From NCBI GenBank assembly GCA_038207625.1, contig JBBQZO010000004.1, positions 186,001 through 250,000 on the forward strand: DNA of 64,000 bases, in the 5' to 3' direction. This DNA comes from JBBQZO01 sp038207625. Its GTDB lineage: Bacteria > Pseudomonadota > Gammaproteobacteria > Burkholderiales > Burkholderiaceae_D. The notes under the pieces are model-generated. The model was not told the origin of the DNA. It ran no database searches and saw nothing but the letters and a program-made list of their open reading frames with translations. Both the position numbers and the translations under genes were made by a program. Below are positions 24,839 through 33,961 of the stretch, piece by piece. Position 1 is the stretch's first letter. The number at the start of each line of letters is the position of its first letter.

Positions 24839-26239
24839 GTGACGACACAGCAGTTTTCCCACATGGTCGGAAGCAGGACGTATCTGTTTCGCGACCTGAA
24901 AGACCTGATGGCCAAGGCCACGCCGGCCCGCTCGGGCGACCTGCTGGCCGGCGTGGCCGCGGCCAGCGCCGAGCAGCGCGTGGCCGCGCAAATGACGCTG
25001 GCCGGTTTGCCGCTGCGGGTGTTTTTGAACGAGGCGCTGGTGCCGTACGAAAGCGACGAAGTGACGCGCCTGATCATCGACGAGCACGATGCGCCGGCCT
25101 TCGCGGCCATCAGCCACTTAAGCGTGGGCGACTTTCGCAACTGGCTGCTGTCGGACGACGTCGACACGGCCACGCTTGAGCGGGTCGCGCCCGGCATCAC
25201 GCCGGAGATGGCGGCGGCGGTGTCGAAGATCATGCGCATCCAGGATTTGATACTGGTGGCGCGCAAGTGCCGCGTGGTGACCCGTTTTCGCAATACGCTG
25301 GGGTTGGAAAACCGCATGGCCACGCGGTTGCAGCCCAACCATCCGACCGACGACGCGACCGGCATCGCCGCCAGCATTCTCGACGGCCTGCTGTACGGCA
25401 GCGGCGACGCGGTAATCGGCATCAATCCGGCCACCGACAACGTGCCGCAGGTGATCAAACTGGTCACGATGCTCGATGCGATCATCACACAGTACGCCAT
25501 TCCCACCCAGTCGTGTGTGCTCACACATGTGACGAACACGATCGCCGCGATCGAGCGCGGCGCGCCGGTCGACCTGGTGTTCCAGTCGATCGCCGGCACC
25601 GAGGCGGCCAACGCCAGTTTCGGTATCAATCTCGCTTTGCTTGGCGAAGCGCGCAGCGCGGCGCTGTCGCTGGGGCGCGGCACGGTGGGCGACAATGTGA
25701 TGTATTTCGAGACGGGGCAGGGCAGCGCGCTGTCGGCCAATGCGCACCACGGCATCGACCAGCAAACCTGCGAGGTGCGCGCCTATGCGGTGGCGCGCAA
25801 GTTCAAGCCGCTGCTGGTCAATTCGGTGGTCGGCTTCATCGGCCCGGAGTACCTGTACGACGGCAAACAGATCGTGCGCGCGGGATTGGAGGACCATTTC
25901 TGCGCCAAGTTGCTGGGCCTGCCGATGGGCTGCGACGTGTGCTATACCAACCACGCCGAGGCCGACCAGGACGACATGGACGTGCTGCTGACGCTGTTGG
26001 GCACGGCCGGCTGCAATTTTGTCATGGGCATTCCCGGCTCGGATGACATCATGCTGAATTACCAGACGACGTCGTTCCACGATGCGCTGTACGCGCGCCG
26101 CGTGCTGGGCTTGCGCGCCGCACCCGAATTCGAGGCCTGGCTGCAGCAGATGGCGATCTTCACCGAGCACGCCGAAGTGCGCCTGCACGACGCCGTGCCG
26201 CATCTGTTCACGCAAGCGCTGCTGCGGCTCAAGCGATGA
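24839..26239 (+). CDS. eutB: Ethanolamine ammonia-lyase large subunit EutB
   Basis: This 466-residue large subunit, with EutC, cleaves ethanolamine to acetaldehyde and ammonia using adenosylcobalamin. Diagnostic stretches: FRDLKDLMAKATPARSGDLLAGVAA, CRVVTRFRNTLGLENRMATRLQPN, GDAVIGINPATDNV, IPTQSCVLTHVT, VFQSIAGTEAANASFG, MYFETGQGSALSANAHHGIDQQT, and VGFIGPEYLYDGKQI with MGCDVCYTNHAEADQ. Translation begins at GTG 24839; the ATG at 24831 runs into a stop within three codons. The ammonia made feeds nitrogen metabolism and the acetaldehyde the nearby dehydrogenase. Confidence 0.96.
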   Translation: MTTQQFSHMVGSRTYLFRDLKDLMAKATPARSGDLLAGVAAASAEQRVAAQMTLAGLPLRVFLNEALVPYESDEVTRLIIDEHDAPAFAAISHLSVGDFRNWLLSDDVDTATLERVAPGITPEMAAAVSKIMRIQDLILVARKCRVVTRFRNTLGLENRMATRLQPNHPTDDATGIAASILDGLLYGSGDAVIGINPATDNVPQVIKLVTMLDAIITQYAIPTQSCVLTHVTNTIAAIERGAPVDLVFQSIAGTEAANASFGINLALLGEARSAALSLGRGTVGDNVMYFETGQGSALSANAHHGIDQQTCEVRAYAVARKFKPLLVNSVVGFIGPEYLYDGKQIVRAGLEDHFCAKLLGLPMGCDVCYTNHAEADQDDMDVLLTLLGTAGCNFVMGIPGSDDIMLNYQTTSFHDALYARRVLGLRAAPEFEAWLQQMAIFTEHAEVRLHDAVPHLFTQALLRLKR

Positions 26240-26262
26240 GAGCGCGCACAATGACGACGCAG

Positions 26263-26339
26263 TCAAATGGGGTCAGAGGGGGGCGCCGAGTCTTTTCTTT
26301 TCGCCGATTTTTGGCCAAAATCACTGTGCCCCTATTGAA
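26263..26339. repeat. Degenerate MITE/REP-like insert between eutB and eutC
   Basis: The left end TCAAATGGGGTCAGAG and the right end, read inversely TTCAATAGGGGCACAG, are imperfect terminal inverted repeats, and TTTTGGCCAAAA (26309-26320) is a perfect internal palindrome. The GGGGTCAGAG core resembles the hairpin repeats at 6999 and 35270. It lies in a 226-bp spacer where eutB and eutC are usually tightly linked. Confidence 0.55.
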
Positions 26340-26465
26340 CGGACCGGTAGCAACGATCAGCCGCAGCGCTGACGCGAGGAGCATGGCGCGCGTCATGTTT
26401 GCGGAAAGATCGCAAGAATATTCCGGCGACGCTGACTTCAATCCACTACGCATCGCACTGTGCCA

Positions 26466-27263
26466 ATGAGCGAACCGAAGACACCCGTCACGACGAATCC
26501 CTGGCATGCGCTGCGTCAATTCACACAGGCGCGTATTGCGCTGGGGCGCGCCGGCGTGAGCTTGCCGACCGCCGCGCAACTCGATTTTCAGCTGGCCCAC
26601 GCGCGCGCGCGCGACGCGGTGCACCTGGCGCTGGACGCACCGAAGCTGGCGCTGGCCCTGCAGGATGCCGGCTACCAGTGTGTTTGCGTGCGCAGTGCCG
26701 CGCAGGACCGCAATACCTACCTGCAGCGCCCCGACCTGGGCCGACGTCTCGATGCGCATTCGCGCGCCGCGCTGGAACAATTGGCGGCACCGCCGGCCGA
26801 TCTGGCCATCGTGATCGCCGACGGTCTTTCGGCGCTGGCCATCGAGCAAAACGCGCTGCCGTTCCTGGCGGCGCTGCAAGCGCGCCTGGCGCAGGATCAA
26901 TGGACGTTAGCGCCCATGGCGATCGTCACGCAAGGACGGGTGGCGATTGGCGACGACATCGGCGCACTACTGGGGGCGCGCGCAGTGCTGGTGCTGATCG
27001 GCGAGCGGCCTGGCCTCAGTTCGCCCGACAGCATGGGCCTGTACCTGACGTGGGCGCCGCAGCCCGGCTTGACGGACGCGAGCCGCAACTGCATTTCAAA
27101 CGTGCGTCCGGACGGCCTGTCCTACGACGACGCGGCCTACAAGCTGCACTACCTGTTGACGGAGGCGCGCCGGCGCGGCCTGTCCGGTGTCGATCTGAAA
27201 GACGAAACCGAGGCGCAGCCGCGCGTCGGCTCCGAGGCGGCGCGCAATTTCCTGCTCAGGTGA
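26466..27263 (+). CDS. eutC: Ethanolamine ammonia-lyase small subunit EutC
   Basis: A 265-residue small subunit that helps bind adenosylcobalamin. Recognisable: NPWHALRQFTQARIALGRAGVSLPTAAQLDFQLAHARARDAVH at the start, DRNTYLQRPDLGRRL, LAIVIADGLSALAIEQNALPFL, and GERPGLSSPDSMGLYLTWAPQPGLTDASRNCISNVRPDGLSYDDAA. Length is within the family range (about 250-295). Its start is 227 bp after the eutB stop, an unusual gap filled partly by a repeat element, so expression relative to eutB may be altered. Confidence 0.95.
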   Translation: MSEPKTPVTTNPWHALRQFTQARIALGRAGVSLPTAAQLDFQLAHARARDAVHLALDAPKLALALQDAGYQCVCVRSAAQDRNTYLQRPDLGRRLDAHSRAALEQLAAPPADLAIVIADGLSALAIEQNALPFLAALQARLAQDQWTLAPMAIVTQGRVAIGDDIGALLGARAVLVLIGERPGLSSPDSMGLYLTWAPQPGLTDASRNCISNVRPDGLSYDDAAYKLHYLLTEARRRGLSGVDLKDETEAQPRVGSEAARNFLLR

Positions 27264-27404
27264 ACCGCGCTGCGGCGCGTCGCTGTGACAACGCTGTGCG
27301 CTTGTGCGCGGCGCGCCAGCGCACGTGCCGTGACACCGCACTGATTCTCCCCCCATCGACACGGACATGGCGGGCCGGTGCGCGCACGCGCCGCCGGCCT
27401 GGCG

Positions 27405-28793
27405 TCATTGCCAGTTCATCAGACAGGGCGGAATGAGCATCAGCAGCGCCAGCACGACAAAGATCAGCTGCAGCGGCACCATCCAGCGTGCCCATGTCAG
27501 CCACGGTATGCGCGCCAGTGCCAGCACGCCGACCGTGATGCCTGACGTGGGAATCATCGGGGTGGAGAATTCGCCGAACTGAAACGCCAGGATCGCGGTC
27601 TGGCGCGTCACGCCGACCAGATCGGCCAGCGGCGCCATGATCGGCATCGTCAGCGCCGCCTGGCCGCTGCCCGAATGGATGAAAAAATTGACCACCGACT
27701 GGATCAGGTACATCTTCTGGGCTGCGAAGATCGGGCTCGACGAGGCCACCAACGGCATCAAGGCATGCAGCATGGTGTCGATGATGTGGGCGTCGCGCGC
27801 CAGGATCATCGTCGCGCGCGCCAGCGCCAGCACCAGCGCCGTCGCCACCAGATCTTTGGCGCCCTGCATGAAGGCGGCGATGAATGCGTCGCTGTCGAGC
27901 CGACCGACCAGACCGACGCCGATCGACATGAGCAGAAACAGCGCAGCGATCTCCTCGATGAACCAGTGGTACCGGACCACGCCCAGCACCATCGTCGCCA
28001 GCGTCAGCAAAAACATCCACAGCACCGCGCGGTGGGTGCCGGTCATGCCGGTAAAGTCGTCGACCCGGCCGGCCAGCTCGCGCCGTTTGTCGTTGTCGAG
28101 CTCAAAGGTGGGGCTGCGGGTCGGGTCGCGCTTGATGCGCGCGGCGTACCACATCAGGAAGACGATCGTGATGGCGGTCGTCACGCTCCACACCAGCAGC
28201 CGATACGGGATGCCGGAGAACACCGGCACGTCGGCGATTCCCTGCGCGATGCCGACGTTGAAGGGATTGAGGAAGGCGGCCGCAAAACCGACTTGCGAGC
28301 CGATGAAGGGAATCGACACGCCGATGATCGAGTCGTAACCCAGCGCCAGCGCCAGCGGCACGAAGATCAGCACGAACGGAATCGCCTCCTCGCTCATGCC
28401 AAAGGTTGCGCCGCCGAGCGAAAACATGGTCACGAACACGGGGATGATGGCCGCGCGCACGAAGGCCGATTTGGTGTGCGCCCGCGCCACCGACTTGATC
28501 AGCGCGTCGATCGCTTCGGTCTTTTGCAGCACCGCGAACGCGCCGCCCACCGTGAGCACGAAGCCGATGATCAGCGCCGCCTCGACGAAGCCTTTGATGG
28601 GCGCCATCAGCAGCGCCACGACGCCTTGCGGATTGCTGGCCACTGCGTGGAAGGAGGCCGGGTCGACCAGCGTCTTGGCGCCGACCAGGTGGGTGTCGTA
28701 CTTGCCGCCCGGGACCAGCCAGGTCGCCAGCGCGATCAAGGCCATGATGGAGAACAGCAGCACGAAGGTGTTCGGAAGGGCGAATTTTTTCAT
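27405..28793 (-). CDS. YfcC-family basic amino acid/peptide transporter
   Basis: A 462-residue inner-membrane protein with eleven to twelve hydrophobic helices. It has features of the YfcC (DcuC-like) family: opening LPNTFVLLFSIMALIALATWLVPGG, central FSLGGATFGMSEEAIPFVLIFVPLALALGYDSIIG, and C-terminal FFIHSGSGQAALTMPIMAPLADLVGVTRQTAILAFQFGEFSTPMIPTSG. YfcC relatives are placed among arginine/ornithine-type carriers. It precedes nothing downstream on its strand and follows the M14 deacylase gene by 36 bp, so the two form an operon divergent from the RpiR/TonB/cyanophycinase genes. In that context it may import arginine-containing dipeptides or arginine (inference). Confidence 0.88.
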   Translation of the reverse strand: MKKFALPNTFVLLFSIMALIALATWLVPGGKYDTHLVGAKTLVDPASFHAVASNPQGVVALLMAPIKGFVEAALIIGFVLTVGGAFAVLQKTEAIDALIKSVARAHTKSAFVRAAIIPVFVTMFSLGGATFGMSEEAIPFVLIFVPLALALGYDSIIGVSIPFIGSQVGFAAAFLNPFNVGIAQGIADVPVFSGIPYRLLVWSVTTAITIVFLMWYAARIKRDPTRSPTFELDNDKRRELAGRVDDFTGMTGTHRAVLWMFLLTLATMVLGVVRYHWFIEEIAALFLLMSIGVGLVGRLDSDAFIAAFMQGAKDLVATALVLALARATMILARDAHIIDTMLHALMPLVASSSPIFAAQKMYLIQSVVNFFIHSGSGQAALTMPIMAPLADLVGVTRQTAILAFQFGEFSTPMIPTSGITVGVLALARIPWLTWARWMVPLQLIFVVLALLMLIPPCLMNWQ

Positions 28794-28829
28794 GGGACCT
28801 TTACCTAGCCCGTCAGGGCGGACGGGATG

Positions 28830-29948
28830 TTATTGGCTGAGCAGCTTGCCGGCGCGGAAAGCGGTGGCGCCGGCGATTTTGCCCACGTTCATGCCGCGCA
28901 GGACGTGGCGATGCGCGCTGCGCGCGAAGAACACGCCGGCCACGCCGGCGCGCAGCACCGTCGTGGCGCCGCCGACGGGCTCGATCAGATCGGCGATCGC
29001 GTCGCCGGCGGCCACCGTCGCGCCCAGCGCCTGGCGGTAGACCAGCACGCCGGCGTGCGGCGCGCGCAATGGTTCGACGCCTTCGAGCGGGGTGGGCGCG
29101 CACAGCGGTGCCGGCAGCGCCGCCAGCGGCAGGGCCAGCACGCCGCTGCGCGCGAGGAACTGCAATAGCGCGGTCGCGTCCTTGCGCGCCAGCGCGTAGT
29201 CGACATCGCGTTCGCCGCGCAATTCGACTGTCACCGACAGGCATGCCGGCGCCAGCGCGACGGCCGGGCCAAAGTGCGCGGCCAGATCCCACCACAGCCG
29301 GCTGCACGCTTCGTCGAACGGCTCCTCGCCGGCCGCATGCGCCGTCAGCACGGCGTGCGCCTGCAGCAGCGCGGCCAGCGGCGCCACTGCATCGACCAGC
29401 GGCGTGCCGGCATACACGTGCAGCACCGCCTCGTTGTCGCAGTGCAGGTCGAGCACGATGTCGGCGTCGATCGCCATCGCCAGCAAACACTGCTTGAGCG
29501 CGTCGGCGTCGCTGTACACGGGCCAGCGAGCCACGGCGGCGCGCGCATGCTCGCGCACCAGCGCCACGTTGGCGGCCAGGTCGGCGCCGAGCAAGCCTTG
29601 CAGCGAGAGTTTCAACTGATCGGCCACATGCAGGAAGGCGCGGTTGAAATTGGTGCCGGTGGCGAGGTCAAAGCGGCCGAACGGCGCGCCGTGGATGGCC
29701 TGGCCCAATCCGATCGGATTGGCCGCCGGCACCAGGATGATCTCGCCGTCGATCTTGCCCTGCGCCTCCAGCGCCAGCAGTTCGGTGCGCAGGCATTGCG
29801 CCACCAGCATGCCCGGCACTTCGTCGGCGTGCACGGCGGCCTGGATATAGACCTTCTTGCCTTGGCCTGCTTGGCCGAAATGAAAGCTGGTCAGTTGCTG
29901 CGAGCTGCTGTGGCCCGCAATGGAAATCGGATGGGTGTGTACATGCAT
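28830..29948 (-). CDS. Zn-dependent deacylase/peptidase, succinylglutamate desuccinylase-aspartoacylase family (M14-like)
   Basis: A 372-residue cytoplasmic enzyme. Zinc ligands: HADE in QAAVHADEVPG (about residues 39-42, H-x-x-E) and the His of DIVLDLHCDNEA (about 160). The likely catalytic Glu is in SVTVELRGERDVDY (about 240-250). Substrate-binding NFNRAF is also present. The C-terminal 80 residues resemble a biotinyl/lipoyl-like barrel (GATVAAGDAIADLIEP). Start at 29948 fits the family; the frame extends 48 bp upstream without a ribosome site. No isoaspartyl dipeptidase gene is present nearby, so this could be the enzyme that opens the dipeptides released by the adjacent cyanophycinase. 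That role is inference. Confidence 0.85.
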   Translation of the reverse strand: MHVHTHPISIAGHSSSQQLTSFHFGQAGQGKKVYIQAAVHADEVPGMLVAQCLRTELLALEAQGKIDGEIILVPAANPIGLGQAIHGAPFGRFDLATGTNFNRAFLHVADQLKLSLQGLLGADLAANVALVREHARAAVARWPVYSDADALKQCLLAMAIDADIVLDLHCDNEAVLHVYAGTPLVDAVAPLAALLQAHAVLTAHAAGEEPFDEACSRLWWDLAAHFGPAVALAPACLSVTVELRGERDVDYALARKDATALLQFLARSGVLALPLAALPAPLCAPTPLEGVEPLRAPHAGVLVYRQALGATVAAGDAIADLIEPVGGATTVLRAGVAGVFFARSAHRHVLRGMNVGKIAGATAFRAGKLLSQ

Positions 29949-29989
29949 GGTCAGGGACGGTCGCTCAGGGGGACGGGGAAGGTGGGGGT

Positions 29990-30135
29990 GCGGCAAGTAT
30001 GTCTCATTTTTTTCATTAAGTAAATTGATGTAAAAATATTTTCATAAATGTGTTGAGTTTTATATTTCTTGTGGTTAAAGTAAGCATCAATTCAACATTT
30101 GCACAATCGATGTTTGTGTAAATTTCCTTACATTC
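29990..30135. promoter_or_regulatory. AT-rich divergent promoter region
   Basis: A strikingly AT-rich tract in an otherwise GC-rich window, lying between the divergent M14-deacylase and RpiR genes. It holds several TATATTT/TAAAAATA-like -10 candidates and the near-dyad CATCAATT...GATGT, and probably includes both promoters and an RpiR operator. Exact boxes cannot be assigned by eye. Confidence 0.5.
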
Positions 30136-30154
30136 TGCCGCCACGGGAGTACTC

Positions 30155-31126
30155 ATGAAATCACGCCGATCCGATACCACGCACGACTCGTCCTCGCCGG
30201 AAGTGGCGTTTGCCCAGTCGCCGCTGGGGCGCTCCCTGCTGGCCGTGCTGGCCGACGGGTCGAGCTCGAACAAGGCCATCGCCGATTACCTGCTGCGCAA
30301 TCCGGTGCGCGTGACGGCGCTGGGCATCGAGGAACTCGCCGCCAGTTGCCAGGTATCGACAGCGACGATCAGCCGCTTTGCGCGCGACATCGGCTTCAAG
30401 AATTATGCGGCCATGCGCAGCGACGTGGCAGCGACTTTGCAGACGGTGTTGCAGCCGGTCGAGAAGCTGCGCAACAGCTTCGAGCGCGAACGCGCCGCCT
30501 CGCCGGCCAGCGAAAGCCTTGAGTATGCGCTGGCCAATATCAGCGCCACCGTCCAGGCCTTGACGGCCAGCGAAATCGAGCTGGTGGTGCAAAAGCTGAC
30601 CGCCGCCAAAAAAGTGTATGTGATGGGTTTCGGCCTGTCGGCCCACCTGGCCGCGCTGCTGGCGCAGCACCTGCACCCGTTTTGCGCCCATGTCGTCGAG
30701 GTGACCGGCAACGGCGGCACCGAGATGGCGGCCGGCTATCTGGCCGACATCGGTCCCGACGATGTGCTGGTCGTCATTTCCTTCCCGCGCTACACGCTTG
30801 ACGTGATCCGGCTGGCCAACTTCGCCCGCGTGCGCCGCGCCTGCGTCGTCTCGATCACCGATTCACCCGCCTCGCCGCTGGCCGAGCTGGGTCAGCACGT
30901 GCTGTATGCGCAAAGCGCACACCCGGTACTGCCCAGCAGCGCCAGCGCCGCCATCGCGCTGATCGAGGCGCTGGTGGTGTCGCTGATGGTGTCGAACAAG
31001 GACAACGTGGCCAAGGCCGCCCGCCTGACGGAGGCCATCGCGGCCTACCTGTACGGCACCGAACCGATTTCACGGACCGCCAAGAGCGGCGCCAAGAAGA
31101 GCAGGAAACAGGCTGCGGCCAGTTGA
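30155..31126 (+). CDS. MurR/RpiR-family transcriptional regulator
   Basis: A 323-residue regulator. The N-terminal HTH_6 domain spans about residues 25-95 (SNKAIADYLLRNPVRVTALGIEELAASCQVSTATISRFARDIGFKNYAAMR). The C-terminal SIS domain (about 140-280) contains KKVYVMGFGLSAHLAALLAQHL and VLVVISFPRYTLDVIRLANFARVRRACVVSITDSPASPLAEL. SIS domains normally bind phosphosugars, but in this family amino-acid-related ligands also occur. It leads the group RpiR-TonB receptor-cyanophycinase and probably controls both divergent operons. Confidence 0.9.
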   Translation: MKSRRSDTTHDSSSPEVAFAQSPLGRSLLAVLADGSSSNKAIADYLLRNPVRVTALGIEELAASCQVSTATISRFARDIGFKNYAAMRSDVAATLQTVLQPVEKLRNSFERERAASPASESLEYALANISATVQALTASEIELVVQKLTAAKKVYVMGFGLSAHLAALLAQHLHPFCAHVVEVTGNGGTEMAAGYLADIGPDDVLVVISFPRYTLDVIRLANFARVRRACVVSITDSPASPLAELGQHVLYAQSAHPVLPSSASAAIALIEALVVSLMVSNKDNVAKAARLTEAIAAYLYGTEPISRTAKSGAKKSRKQAAAS

Positions 31127-31176
31127 GTCGTCGTCGTGACAAGCGAGCAGTTCACATCAATTTGGGGAGTGATGCA

Positions 31177-33891
31177 ATGAGCAGGAAATACAAGCAAGGC
31201 GGCGTTCTGCTGCAACCGAGCGTGCTGGCCCGTTCGATTCGGCTGGCGCTGGGCGTGACGGCGGCCTTTGGCCTGGCCGGCCAGACTGCGCAGGCGCAAA
31301 GCGCCGACGCGGCGGCCATGCAGCGCGTGGAAATCACCGGTTCGTCGATCAAGCGCATCAATGCGGAAACGGCGCTGCCAGTGCAGATCGTCACGCGCAA
31401 GGATATCGAGAAGACCGGCGTGACGACGGCCGAACAGTTACTCAGTTCGCTGTCGGCCAACACCGGCATGACCCAGGAATCGGCCAGCATCAGTGACAAG
31501 CCGGGATCGAGCGGCCTGTCCGGCGCCAACCTGCGCGGCCTGGGCGTGTCGTCCACGCTGGTGCTGCTTAACGGCCGGCGCATGGCCAGCTTCGCCTTTG
31601 GCGGCGAAGGCACGGACTTGAATTCGATCCCGCTGGCGGCCATCGAGCGCGTCGAAGTGCTCAAGGATGGCGCCTCGGCCGTGTACGGCGCCGACGCCGT
31701 GGGCGGCGTGATCAACTTCATCACCCGCAAGGATTTCCGAGGCGCCGAGATCAGCGCCTCGGGCATGGCCACCGAGCAGGGCGGGGCGGGTAACAAGACC
31801 GTCAGCCTGGTGGTGGGCACGGGCGACCTGGCCACCGATCGCTACAATATGTTCGCCAGCGTGCAGCACCAGCGCACCAGCCAGTTGCGCACCGCTCAGC
31901 GCGACTTCGCCGTCAGTGCCTGGCGCCCGTTCGAAGTGCGCGGCTACGAGGATATTTTCACGTCCAGCAATCCCTTCCCGGCGGCGATGTACTCGATCGC
32001 CGGCAAATCCTATCTGGGCAACCCGTCCGCGCCGGACTGCGCTCCGCCGCAAAGCATCAGCGTGTCGGGCAAATGCCGCTTCGATTACCAGGCTGCGGCC
32101 GACCTGTTCCCCGAGTCGAACAAGACCAATCTGATCACGCGCGCCGCGTTCGCGCTGGACGCCAACAACACGCTGTTCGCCGAACTGAGCGCCTCGCGCA
32201 ACGAGGCCCTGTACCGGGTCTCGCCACCGGGCGTGAACGGCAATCAGGGCAGCAAGTCCAGCGCCTGGACCTATCCGGCCAATGGACCGTATTACCCGGC
32301 CTACTACGTCAATGCGGCAGGGGTGAAAGTTTCCACCAGCGCGGCGCCGCTGAACGGCGGCCCGTTCAACGTGCGTATCCGCCTCACGCCGGGTGGCCAG
32401 CGCACCAACGGCCAGGTGTCCGATCAGCAGCGCCTGCTGCTGGGCGGCGAAGGCACGATCGCCGGCTGGGACTACAACAGCGCGTTTTCTCATTCCGAGT
32501 CGAGCAATACCCAGACGCTCACCAACGGCTACTACGACAAGGCGGCCATTCAGCGCGCTTTCCTGTCCGGAGTGATCAATCCGTTTGGTCCCTCGGATGC
32601 GGCCGGCATGGCCGCGCTGGACGCGGCCGAACGCAACATCGACGGACGCAAAGGCAAGTCGACCACCGATACCTTCGACGCGCGCATCACGCGCGAAGTG
32701 GCGCAACTGCCAGCCGGTCCGCTGGGCATGGCCACTGGCTTCGAACTGCGGCGCGAATCGCTGGCCGACAATTCGTCCGATGAGATCCTGGCCGGCACCA
32801 TCTTGTCGACGTCGAAGTCGCGCCGGGTGTCCGAGTCGCGCGACATCAAGGCCATCTTCGCCGAGTTCGAGATCCCGCTGGCCAAGGACCTGAGCGGCCA
32901 GTTCGCGCTGCGTCATGACGCCTACGGCGGCAGCATTGGCGGCTCGACCAATCCCAAGCTGGCGCTGCGCTACCAGCCATCGAAGGAAGTGCTGCTGCGC
33001 GCCTCGTTCGGCACCGGTTTTCGCGCGCCCACGCTCAAGGACCTCGATTCTTCGTCGGTGCAAAGCGCCACCGGCGGCCTGTATATCGATTCGGTGGGCT
33101 GTGCCAAGTTCGGCGGCGACCAGTGCCTGGCCGACCAGATCACCACGCTCGAGACGGGCAACCCGAACCTGAAGCCGGAAAAGTCGAAGCAGTATTCGCT
33201 CGGCCTGGTGTGGGAAGCGCTGCCGTCGCTGTCGGTGGGGGTGGACTACTGGCGCGTCAAAAAAACCGACGTGATCAAGTTCGCGCCGGAGACGCTGATC
33301 GATCTGGACCCGAACTATGTCGAGAAATTCATCACGCGCGACAGCGACGGCTATATCGACCACTGGACCTTGAGCGCGCAAAACCAGGGCACCGAGACCA
33401 AGGCCGGCTTTGACATCAGCCTGGCGCAGCGCGCCTCCTTGGGCGGCATGGGCCGGCTCACCAGCAAACTGGTCGGCACCCTGATGACGGTCAGCGAGTC
33501 GCAATACGCGCCCACCTCGACCGTGTTCGACAGCATCGGCAAGTGGGGCTTCGAGTACGTCACGCCGAAATGGCGCCACCGTTTGAGCTTCGACTGGGAC
33601 ATGGGGCCGTGGACGGCGACGTTGTCGAACAGCTTCCAGTTGCACCACGAAGACCAGCATCTCGATCCGAAAGGTGTGCGTCCGACGGTGGACTCGTACA
33701 GCCTGTGGGATCTGTCGGCCGGCTACAGCGGCTTTGCCAACATCAAGCTCAATGCCGGCGTCAATAATCTGTTCAACACCAGCCCGCCATTTTCCAACCA
33801 GAGTCTCAATTATCTGGCTGGGTTTGACGCGACCTACACCGATCCGCGCGGGCGCGCTGTGTTCGTGCGCATGAGCTACGCGTTCAAGTAA
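31177..33891 (+). CDS. TonB-dependent outer-membrane receptor
   Basis: A 904-residue receptor. Signal peptide ends near LAGQTAQAQS. The plug begins with VEITGSSIKRINAETALPVQIVTRKDI and has NLRGLGVSSTLVLLNGRR and SIPLAAIERVEVLKDGASAVYGADAVGGVINFITRK (about residues 100-185). A 22-strand barrel follows with STNPKLALRYQPSKEVLLRASFGTGFRAPTLKDL, and the protein ends RAVFVRMSYAFK with a final aromatic strand. It resembles the large peptide/carbohydrate-type TonB receptors rather than siderophore ones. ATG 31177 is preferred: GGGGAG lies just upstream. The secreted cyanophycinase gene follows it, suggesting uptake of the released product. Confidence 0.92.
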   Translation: MSRKYKQGGVLLQPSVLARSIRLALGVTAAFGLAGQTAQAQSADAAAMQRVEITGSSIKRINAETALPVQIVTRKDIEKTGVTTAEQLLSSLSANTGMTQESASISDKPGSSGLSGANLRGLGVSSTLVLLNGRRMASFAFGGEGTDLNSIPLAAIERVEVLKDGASAVYGADAVGGVINFITRKDFRGAEISASGMATEQGGAGNKTVSLVVGTGDLATDRYNMFASVQHQRTSQLRTAQRDFAVSAWRPFEVRGYEDIFTSSNPFPAAMYSIAGKSYLGNPSAPDCAPPQSISVSGKCRFDYQAAADLFPESNKTNLITRAAFALDANNTLFAELSASRNEALYRVSPPGVNGNQGSKSSAWTYPANGPYYPAYYVNAAGVKVSTSAAPLNGGPFNVRIRLTPGGQRTNGQVSDQQRLLLGGEGTIAGWDYNSAFSHSESSNTQTLTNGYYDKAAIQRAFLSGVINPFGPSDAAGMAALDAAERNIDGRKGKSTTDTFDARITREVAQLPAGPLGMATGFELRRESLADNSSDEILAGTILSTSKSRRVSESRDIKAIFAEFEIPLAKDLSGQFALRHDAYGGSIGGSTNPKLALRYQPSKEVLLRASFGTGFRAPTLKDLDSSSVQSATGGLYIDSVGCAKFGGDQCLADQITTLETGNPNLKPEKSKQYSLGLVWEALPSLSVGVDYWRVKKTDVIKFAPETLIDLDPNYVEKFITRDSDGYIDHWTLSAQNQGTETKAGFDISLAQRASLGGMGRLTSKLVGTLMTVSESQYAPTSTVFDSIGKWGFEYVTPKWRHRLSFDWDMGPWTATLSNSFQLHHEDQHLDPKGVRPTVDSYSLWDLSAGYSGFANIKLNAGVNNLFNTSPPFSNQSLNYLAGFDATYTDPRGRAVFVRMSYAFK

Positions 33892-33912
33892 GTCGTTCTT
33901 GGTAGTCTCTTT

Positions 33913-33948
33913 GGGGTGAGCGCAGCATTGGCTCACCCCTTTTTTTTT
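33913..33948 (+). terminator. Strong rho-independent terminator after the TonB receptor gene
   Basis: GGGGTGAGC (33913-33921) pairs perfectly with GCTCACCCC (33931-33939) across a 9-base loop, then nine Ts. The next gene's ribosome site (GAGGAAGC) begins immediately after the T-run, so this acts either as an end or as an attenuator before the cyanophycinase gene. Confidence 0.88.
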
Positions 33949-33961
33949 GAGGAAGCTGTCT

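Noticed and set aside
23419..25755. Long minus-strand frame across eat and eutB
   Set aside because: Runs antisense through two unmistakable genes and their junction; no domain.
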